64,000 nt of DNA from Rutidosis leptorrhynchoides (Eukaryota > Streptophyta > Magnoliopsida > Asterales > Asteraceae), in the NCBI RefSeq assembly GCF_046630445.1, contig NC_092338.1, forward strand, positions 151,824,501 to 151,888,500, given 5' to 3'. The notes below the pieces were generated by a model that was given only the letters and a program-made list of their open reading frames with translations, had not been told where the DNA came from and ran no database searches. This document shows, piece by piece, positions 55,120-64,000 of the stretch. Made by a program: the position numbers and the translations under genes. Numbering within the stretch: position 1 is the first letter of the stretch; each line of letters starts with the position of its first letter.

Positions 55120-55969
55120 AGAGGTTAGCAGATATTATTACAGCTAATCTGTCTCAATGGAACTTGTTTTGTAGCTTGATTTCGTTCGACAATCAAATAT
55201 TCTGTCAGAAGATAAAGTTAAAAAAAATTCTCCTTTTAGTGCTCTTGTTTGTTATTGAATGAATTGGAATCAATTTGTACGTCCTAAAGCATTTTGCTTA
55301 CAGTATGATTACGATGTGCAACTGAATTGGTTCTCAAAAATAGTACTTATGATCTTTATATAATTGTTATTAATAAATAAATAATTCTAATTATATTAAT
55401 AACAATCCAATTACTAAAAATAATAATTTTTAAAAAAATACACATAATCAATAATAATAATATTAATAAAAAAAATGGTAATAATATTATTTATAATACT
55501 AATAATAACATTAGTTACAATAATGTTAATATTATTGATGATAACAATAATACATATCCAATTTCATACATTTATATATTAATATTAATATTATTATAAT
55601 TATAATTCTAAATATTTATATTAATATTAATAGTAATATTAATATTGAAAGTAATGATAATAATATTATCATAACATTTATATTTTAACTTGTAATTATG
55701 TACATATAAATAAATATTAAGAATTTCTACATATAATAATTTATAACTTATTACAATATTCATATAATAATCATGTATAGAATTTATATCTAATTATTTA
55801 TATATACATATCTATTGTTCGTGAATCGTCGGAAGCAGTCGAAGGGTAATTGCATATAGGAACATAGTATCAAAATTTCCAAGACTCAATATTACAAACT
55901 TTGCTTATTGTATCGAAAACATATAAAGATTAAAGTTTAAATTTGGTCAGAAATTCCCGGGTCATCACA
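55120..55969 (-). repeat. 3' LTR of the LARD-like element, right part
   Basis: Resumes exactly where 34924 stopped, after the duplicated TACAT (34920-34924 and 55115-55119), and ends GGGTCATCACA. It matches 63206-64000. Confidence 0.92.
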
Positions 55970-55986
55970 GTACCTACCCGTTAAAG
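55970..55986 (-). other. Polypurine tract of the LARD-like element
   Basis: The minus strand reads CTTTAACGGGTAGGTAC, then the LTR start TGTGATGACC. The hairpin sequence AAATTTCGTCCCGAAATTT follows at 55987-56005. Confidence 0.8.
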
Positions 55987-56005
55987 AAATTTCGTCCCGA
56001 AATTT

Positions 56006-59000
56006 GATCGAGGTTGTCATGGCTAACTTTCAAAATGTTTTCAGACGAATATGAGTTGATGAATAGAGTTTTATCATCATTGAGTAATATAGATAAAACA
56101 ATTTGATTACGCGAAGAGTATACGTGAAGCTATTGCAAAAGAGTGAAATGAGTAACTGTAGAATTATTTTAACTGATATCGTAGTTATGATTGATTTCCG
56201 GAATTCAAGGGATTCAAAGAAAATCTTCGAAATTTAAATGATTTGATTCTTCGGCGATTTAGGAAATTAGGATCTTCTTTGGTTAAATGCGATAATCTGT
56301 TTCGATTGCTCCGTCGGATATTTCACTATAAATCCACCCTCTTCGTTTCCTTACAATTCACACCTTTTATTCTTTCTTTCCCAAATCATATTTCTACAAC
56401 ATTCGTCAATATGCTCCATCCCGTTCTGATTCTTGATATACTTTTAACTTTCATTTCTGTCATTTTTCTCTTTCATCTGCCGCCAGAAGAATCCATTCAC
56501 TTCTATTATTTCCTTGGGATTATAATGTTTTTAATTCTCCCGTGTCTTTACGTTGCAATACGTATTGATATACACGGTTTGTAATTTATGTGTTATTGTC
56601 GAGTTTTATATTTTCTTTATATTCCAGAGTTCTATACTTTTGTCTCCTCTTCCCGACTTCAAGTCAAGCGAATAATGGTCCGGATTCGTAGGTATGGATT
56701 TTGAAATAAACATAGTTAATGTTCTAAGACAGAAATCGTAATTGCACGACCTTGATTTGGTAAATTACCAGAATATCCGAAAGATAGAACTATCAAGAAT
56801 ATATGTTCTTGATATGTTTAGAGATTAGATAGAATGTAAGAGTCGTGTAACATGACACTTGATAATGGTACTGTGAATCATCACATTCCATTAGAAACTC
56901 AGCATGAATTACTGTAATATAATCACGTTGATCAAGTGTCATTATATTATACTAACTCATGCATCAGTTCCCAACATTACTTCAAAATCATTCATATTTT
57001 AAACTCGAAATTTTACAGAATATAGAAACTAACAGTTTCTATATGATGTAATACTGATAGCACGAAGAGATTAATGGTTTCAGATAAGAATAGTTATAAA
57101 AATATCTCCAGAAATATGGAGGATATTTATAATGAAAGATTTGATAATATCTCGGAATATCTAAGATCATAGGATGATAGAAACTATTGTCTGCAAGGGT
57201 TTAGAGTAAGGAGCAAGATATTCACTAAAGATTTTAGCAGACATTGAATCATTTGGATTCTTTGAAGTCAAACTTATTCTTTGTGATTTGTCCACGGCTT
57301 TCTTCATAGTTTCGCATAATCTGCTTTTCAGTACTAAATTTTCTATTGAATGTTTCCAATATAATGATACACAGGAAGCACGAAGAGGTATATAATTTCG
57401 GACGAGAATATGTATGAAAATATCCTCAGAAATATCGAAGATATTGATGATGATATTTTGGAATTTCTAAGTTTGAAGGTTGATGAAGAAAGAATTTTTC
57501 GCAAGATTTTAACATGACTTCGGAGCAAGATATTCTCTAACGATTTCAACAGATCCAAAATTACCTGGATTCTTTGAATATAGGGTATGGTCCTTGTATT
57601 TGTCCTTGGTCTCCTTAGTGGTTAGCTCAATCTGTTTTCCACTTCCAACTTTTCTGAGCTTTTCCAACATACTATTCTTTATCATCAAACTTCTGATGAT
57701 TAAGGTCGTTTACGGTTGTCTACGGTTTCTGCTGCTTCATTCAGCTTTTTCAACATTCAGAGTATTGATTTGTAGACTGAGTGCTTTTCAGAATTTCAGA
57801 ATGAAAGATCATAATTCTAAGAGATAAATGTTATACATATAACTGTTGATGTAGATATGCTGTGAGTTTTCAAAGTACTGATTGCTGATTCCCGATAATT
57901 GGTATGGCAGTTCTCGTTACAAGATGCAGATGAGTATATGCTAAGAATTCAATAGATAAATATAGTGATTTGTCGAAGAGATTTAAGCCAAGGAGCAACG
58001 AGGTTGCTGGTACCTCTACTGATAATATGGTGGGATATAAAAGGTTCCCCGGTAACAACAAAAGAGCACGCATAAATATCAAGGTTATAATAAGGTTGTT
58101 TCGAATGAAAAGTCGAAGTTATCTTGTTGGAGCTGTGACAAAATTGACTAATTTTGAAAAAAAAGATTGCAAAGTTATTTTCGGTAATAACAACGCTAAA
58201 AGAGCTAGCACAGATATGTGTTAATCGTTTACTCAGTTTCCGAGAGTTTTTCAGGTGCATAACTATATGCATCGATCTTTTCTTCTGTAGATAAAGTGTC
58301 GTTGGTTCATCCTCTCGATTGAGGTGTTTTCAAGAATCATGAAAGGTTTGAACGCAGATTGTAATCGTCGAGATACAAATGAGGTTTAAGATGAAATCAA
58401 GTGGCAAACTTGAAGAATTTTTTTAGTTTCATATGTTATAATCAATATTTTAATTCATTTTAATTGTCCAGTGTTGGTAGTCCACAGTTGATATTCCACA
58501 GTAACAGTCCAGTAATTCATATATAATTTAATATATAATATTCGAATTGATTAATAAATATCGTGACCCGTGTACATGTTTCAGACTCGATCACAACTCA
58601 AAGTATATATATTATTTGAGAATCAACCTCAACCCTGTATAGAGAACTCGATCATTACTGCATATAGAGTGTCTATGGTGATTCCAAATAATATATATAG
58701 ATGCGTCGATATGATATGTCAAAACCTTGTATACGTGTCCCGATATTTAAAGTGCGTAAAATAAATATCAGAAATTAAATGACGATAAATAAAATTGCGA
58801 GAATGTAAATTGCGATAAATAAACTGCGATAAATAAATTGCGATAAATAAAATGTAATCAGTTAGCTAGGAACAATTAGCTAGGAACAGTTAGCGTGGAT
58901 TCTTAACAACATTTTCCTCGTAGTTAATTTGTTTGTTTCTAACAAGTTTTATTTTATCCAGTGTTTTCTTCATTATGCCACTTGTTGGATTCTGATAGAT

Positions 59001-59400
59001 CAAAATCTAAATATGAAATTGAATGAAAATGGTTATTCTGTGGTGAACGGATACGTATATCGGTGGTTTTAAATAAGATCGTAAATGACTATTGAATTAG
59101 ATTTGGAAGAATGTACAGTATACTTATTAATGTGAAATCTGAATATTCCTCGGGTATTACCTACCCGTTAAAATATTTTCACCATTAACAGTTTGTACAA
59201 GAGAATTTTTAATTACAATCTTTATGAAAACATATATACATATATATTTTCTCCAGATGTATTCATGGATTTAATGAGTCAATGTGATATTAAACTCATC
59301 AGATTTACAGCTAAAACTAGAGTACATAATCTCTAAAACATTAAAGATTACATAATTGCCATGAAGGACGAAGATAGTTTATGTAGAACGATTCGAAGAA
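56006..59400 (-). other. Non-coding interior of the LARD-like element
   Basis: No gag or pol wording was found on either strand. A diverged direct duplication is present (about 57060-57330 and 57365-57650, sharing CAGAAATAT, GAGCAAGATATTC and GGATTCTTTGAA). A block at about 56900-57000 resembles 7617-7720 of the first gypsy element (TATAATCACG, TCATTATATT), so the two interiors share ancestry. Confidence 0.6.
59158..59173 (-). other. Internal second polypurine-tract copy in the LARD-like element
   Basis: TACCTACCCGTTAAA repeats the element's own 3' tract (55971-55985). It is preceded by ATTCCTCGGGT, close to the LTR end ATTCCCGGGT, as if a shortened LTR/tract junction were present. It lies about 1.2 kb downstream of the primer-binding site. 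Confidence 0.6.
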
Positions 59401-59409
59401 CGATGATTA

Positions 59410-59935
59410 TATTCGAGGTACCGAATGAGACGTTGAGGCGTGTGACGTTGAAACTTGGGTTGTTGGTGGTAATGGTATTGATGTTGTTGCTGAAGCTGGT
59501 AAGTTTTGCACCATATTCTGCAAATTGATTACTCGAGCGCGAAGCTTGTTGGCTTCTTCCATTATTTCGGAATGATTGTTGGTTGGAACGAGCGGCTGAA
59601 TAAGGTTTAGAATTGTGGATAGAATATAATCGTGTTGATATATTCGGGAAATGAGGGTGAAAATGGTGTTTCGGACTGGTTCGCCGGTAAGTGCTTCAGG
59701 TTCATTGCCAAGAGGTAAATTTGGTTGGTGGGTGGAAACGTTCGCCTTCCTCTCGTCTCCATCGGTTATGTCGACTACGAACCCATCAGATGAATTGGGG
59801 ATGGTTGATTGGTTGATTCATTCTGGTGACGTTGCCTTCGAAGCATAGGTGAACATCCATGTCAGAATAGCTGTCGGAATAACTATCGGAATTATTATCG
59901 AAATCTGAGGGACTCGAACTGGTTGAGGGATTCAT
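59410..59935 (-). pseudogene. Leader ORF remnant of the LARD-like element, unknown
   Basis: On the minus strand, starting about 0.4 kb after the primer-binding site, a coding-like stretch opens with a Ser/Asp-rich low-complexity segment. It later contains wording such as LPLGNEPEALTGEPVRN and EIMEEANKLRARV, the latter coiled-coil-like. It does not resemble Gag or Pol. Its place corresponds to the acidic ORF of the chromovirus at 51039-51653. It is broken here. Confidence 0.4.
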
Positions 59936-60329
59936 CTCGTACGATCAGATGAAGGATTTTCGATAAGAAAAAGATTATAGGATATAGATTAGTACCCTGC
60001 AATACATAGTTTACATATGCATATATAATACTAAAATCCCATAAGTTACGGAGGAATCTACGGAAGCTGTCAGGCAAAGGTAACAATAACAGAAACGCTA
60101 AGATATGAATTTATCTATACACTGTCTATGCAATAGAGGCAGTAAGACGTGTCTAGACTAAGAATGATAAGCAGGTAATTTCCTAAGGATGATAAGCGGA
60201 TGATTTCCGACTAGAAATGATAAGCAAAACTTTTGACATGCAGACACGGTCGAAGTCCAGACTCACTAATGCATTCTAACGACTATCAGTTAGACTCACT
60301 AATGCAAGACCTGGTTCGCTAAGACCACC

Positions 60330-60341
60330 GCTCTGATACCA
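60330..60341 (-). other. Primer-binding site of the LARD-like element
   Basis: The minus strand reads TGGTATCAGAGC two bases inside the 5' LTR, complementary to initiator tRNA-Met. Confidence 0.85.
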
Positions 60342-60343
60342 AC

Positions 60344-63300
60344 TGTGAAGACCCGTCCTAATCCATCCGGACGAATACATTACATTTGGTTACATCGCGA
60401 GGTACTAGACCTCTATATGATACATTTTACAAACATTGCATACGTTTTTAAAAGACAAACTTTCATTTCATCAAAAGTTGACAGCATGCATACCATTTCC
60501 TAATTTATCCAACTATAAATGACTTGATAATAATCTTGATGAACTCAATGACTCGAATGCAACGTCTTTTGAAATATGTCATGAATGACTCCAAGTAATA
60601 TCTCTAAAATGAGCAAATGCACAGCGGAAGATTTCTTTCGTACCTGAGAATAAACATGCTTTCAAGTGTCAACCAAAAGGTTGGTGAGTTCATTAGTTTA
60701 CATAAATAATCATTTCATAATTTTAATAGACCACAAGATTTCATATTTCCATTTCTCGTAAACATACGTCCCATGCATAGAGACAAAAATATCATTCATA
60801 TGAATTGAACACCTGGTAACCGACATTCACAATATGCATATAAGAATATCCCCATCATTCCGGGATCCTCCTTCGAACATGATATAAATTTCGAAGTACT
60901 AAAGCATCCGGTACTTTGGATGGGGCTTGTTGAGCCCGATAGATCTATCTTTAGGATTCGCGTCAATTAGAGTGTCTGTTCCCTAATTCTTAGATTACCA
61001 GACTTAATAAAAAGGGGCATATTCGATTTCGATCATTTAACCATATAATGTCATTTTGATTTCTTGTGTCTATTTCGTAAAACAGTTATAAAAGTTGCGC
61101 ATGTATTCTCAGTCCCAAAAATGTAAAGAGTAAAAGGGCAAATGAAACTCACAGTACTGTATTTTGTAATAAAAATACATATGACGACTTTGAACAAAGC
61201 AGGGTTGACCTCGAATTCACGAACCTATATCAAGTATATATATTAACACATGTAATATTCAATTAAATACATATTTTGATATTAGTAATATACTTGTGAT
61301 TTAATATTAATAATTACTTAGATATTTTTAATTTATATATGTTATTAATTTATCATAATAATATACTATATACTTTATTAAAATATTTTGAATAATTACT
61401 TAGTATAAATATTTTTAAGTACTCATAATTTTTAATATGTTAATACTTTTCATAAATTCGAATTATATTAAAACGTAAATGAACAAAAGTATTTTATTAG
61501 TAAAAGTAGTATACTTATTATATATACTTCTATATATCTAATGTTTGTATCTAATTTATAATATATATCTATTAAGATTAAGATAATAAAAATATAGTTA
61601 TATTTTATATACAAAATACACTTTAAACTAAAGTTATAGTTAGTAATATTAATTATAATAATAATAATAATAATAATAATATAAATAATAAGTATACTAC
61701 CTTAAAGAATAGCTTCCTAAAAAGAAGTCGCAGTCCGAGCTCGAATCCGAGACCTTTTACTCAAACACCAACACTCTAGCCCATTGATCCATCTATTTCT
61801 TTCATAAACATATCATACCCGAAATTTACTTAACCTCCTTTTCTCATTTTGGCCCAACAAATAATCAAATTCACAAACCCAAATATTAATGGATCTCGGC
61901 CCAAAGTAACAAAATAACCAAACCCAATTTCATTAATCATGTTTTCGTCCAGTTAGTCTATATTGTAATCCATTGCTTTTGAAGTTCATTTAATTAAATT
62001 TCTATATATGCATGATAAAGTCATGGTTTGATAAGAAAGAAGGAATCAACTTTTGGTCCACCACAATTTTGTCCATTCGGTGAGGAGTACCAACGAGAAA
62101 AAAAATATATATCATGGTGATAAATGAAGTTGACCGATCCATAATGGATAAACAAACGCTGCTTTATACAGCAAATAATTTTCTTAACTATTAGCCATCT
62201 AAATCGACTAACAGAAAGAAGAAATAGCGAATCAGTGAGAGGGCAGCAAAAGTTAAGTTTTAAACGAAAATCAAGCACAAAAGTGGAGGTTTAAAGTGTA
62301 TGTGTCAACCCGAATAGAAAATAGAAGACGGATTTTGAAGCATCATTATCATTATTATTACTACCACCATAACCCCACACCACACTCGCTTTACACCATC
62401 ATCATCCAATATTTTAACAAAAAAAAAATGGAAAGTTAGTTGGATTCATGGCCCATTACCAAGGAAAATTGTAGGCTATCCCAATCATATAATTAAAACC
62501 TTCTAGTCTCGGTTCACCAACAATATCAATCAACATACTTTTTTTTTTTTTTAAATCGAACATTATTTTCTTGTGAGCCCTCCTTGTCGACCACAACATG
62601 TGAAAAAAAAAAATAATAAACGCCAGCTAATAACACAACAATTTCTTTGTGGGGTTATCGATTGGGAATAATTTAATCAACTGGTTTGTCAAATGGTATT
62701 TTCGGCAAATAAAATAAGAAAGGAGTGTGAATAAAGTTACGCCACAACAGTTGAATTATATCCCTTTTGTAGACTGCATATTCAATATAAAGTGACTATG
62801 TGTTTGAGAGTTTCTAAAGAATAACAGTAGTAAGAATCAGGTTGAAGAAGAAAAAGAAGAAGAAGGGAGGTAATCGAATGGTTGCAGGTTTTTCTTGGCT
62901 CCAACTACCGAAAGTAATGGTTGCCATGTTGATTAGAGATGGCGATGAAGTCATGAAGGTGGTGAGGATGATGTTGGGTTCTTGAACGTGGTATTTCACA
63001 ATTTATTAATGGTACCCGATGGTTCTTCTAGAGTTGAAGATGGTGGATGGTTGTTTGAGTTCGATGTGGTGGTGACGGATTAGAGTGTGGTGAGGTTCAA
63101 GAAAAAGACTCAATTTATGATGCCAGAAAGAAAGGAATAGATAGATAGTTTTAATTTGATTTTTCTGTCTTTTCACTCGATTTACGTTAGCAAGGGATTA
63201 CATAGAGGTTAGCAGATATTATTACAGCTAATCTGTCTCAATGGAACTTGTTTTGTAGCTTGATTTCGTTCGACAATCAAATATTCTGTCAGAAGATAAA

Positions 63301-64000
63301 GTTAAAAAAAATTCTCCTTTTAGTGCTCTTGTTTGTTATTGAATGAATTGGAATCAATTTGTACTTCCTAAAGCATTTTGCTTACAGTATGATTACGATG
63401 TGCAACTGAATTGGTTCTCAAAAATAGTACTTATGATCTTTATATAATTGTTATTAATAAATAAATAATTCTAATTATATTAATAACAATCCAATTACTA
63501 AAAATAATAATTTTTAAAAAAATACACATAATCAATAATAATAATATTAATAAAAAAAAATGGTAATAATATTATTTATAATACTAATAATAACATTAGT
63601 TACAATAATGTTAATATTATTGATGATAACAATAATACATATCCAATTTCATATATTTATATATTAATATTAATATTATTATAATTATAATTCTAAATAT
63701 TTATATTAATATTAATAGTAATATTAATATTGAAAGTAATGATAATAATATTATCATAACATTTATATTTTAACTTGTAATTATGTACATATAAATAAAT
63801 ATTAAGAATTTCTACATATAATAATTTATAACTTATTACAATATTCATATAATAATCATGTATAGAATTTATATCTAATTATTTATATATACATATCTAT
63901 TGTTTGTGAATCGTCGGAAGCAGTCGAAGGGTAATTGCATATAGGAACATAGTTTCAAAATTTCCAAGACTCAATATTACAAACTTTGCTTATTGTATCG
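60344..64000 (-). repeat. 5' LTR of the LARD-like element (cut by the window end)
   Basis: Begins TGTGAAGACCCGTCC. It is uninterrupted and shows the original sequence GGATTACATAGAGG at about 63196-63209, the empty site for the chromovirus insertion in its sister LTR. Confidence 0.92.

Larger units (their letters stand above)
32061..64000 (-). mobile_element. Large coding-poor Ty3/gypsy (LARD-like) element, runs off the window, fossil
   Basis: LTRs of about 3.7 kb lie at 32061-34924 plus 55120-55969 (split by the chromovirus) and at 60344-64000 (cut by the window end; about 55 bp missing by comparison). The 4.4 kb interior (55970-60343) has a purine tract and an initiator-Met primer-binding site, but no recognisable gag, protease, reverse transcriptase or integrase. 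LTR divergence is under about 1% by eye, so it moved recently, presumably with proteins from another element. It inserted into the copia gag region; the left target is TTCTC (32056-32060) and its partner is outside. Confidence 0.9.

Noticed and set aside
56243-56584. 113-residue hydrophobic plus-strand frame
   Set aside because: Antisense in a coding-poor element; the hydrophobic look comes from T-rich sequence. No signal or family support.

Overview
This window is nuclear DNA of a flowering plant, probably a eudicot and possibly Asteraceae. The evidence is intron-rich WD40 and HSBP genes, a plant-type tRNA-Val(AAC), AT-rich intergenic DNA, and long-LTR Ty3/gypsy chromoviruses whose LTRs begin TGTAACGACCC or TGTGATGACCC. 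Family-level taxonomy is inference from the style of the repeats. There are no prokaryotic features, CRISPR arrays or operons.

Layout. 1-651: unassigned DNA that starts with the edge of an old gypsy LTR. 657-11768: a complete-ended but coding-poor gypsy element (minus strand, 2.9 kb LTRs, target duplication TGTTG). 11774-23921: a small gene island. It holds a degenerate DNA-transposon-like insertion, an eight-exon WDR89-like WD40 gene (13317-17351) with a hAT-type MITE in intron 3, a tRNA-Val(AAC) gene (18029-18102), a 5'-truncated LINE (about 18510-19390), a Harbinger-type MITE (19659-20011), and a five-exon heat shock factor-binding protein gene (21015-23201). One HSBP intron is a textbook AT-AC U12-type intron.

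23927 to the right edge is a nest of LTR retrotransposons. A Ty1/copia element (minus strand) starts at 23927 and is interrupted by a solo gypsy LTR (28497-31120, duplication ATAGA). It is interrupted again at 32060 by a large coding-poor gypsy element that runs off the window. That element's left LTR is split by a Tekay/Del-like chromovirus (34925-55114, duplication TACAT). The chromovirus's own 3' LTR is split by a very young short gypsy derivative (35911-43005, duplication AGCTG). Every junction inside the window has a clean 5 bp duplication, so the order of insertion can be read directly.

Most interesting points. (1) The chromovirus carries two extra sense ORFs between its primer-binding site and gag: an acidic Ser/Glu-rich protein and an intact F-box protein. 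(2) All three larger gypsy elements hold a second, internal copy of their own polypurine-tract sequence, and in two of them it lies just downstream of the extra-ORF region. (3) Unrelated-looking LTR families share ordered conserved blocks and doubled palindromes. (4) The HSBP gene has a near-perfect U12 AT-AC intron. The host genes are independent housekeeping-type loci; nothing links them functionally beyond sharing this island.
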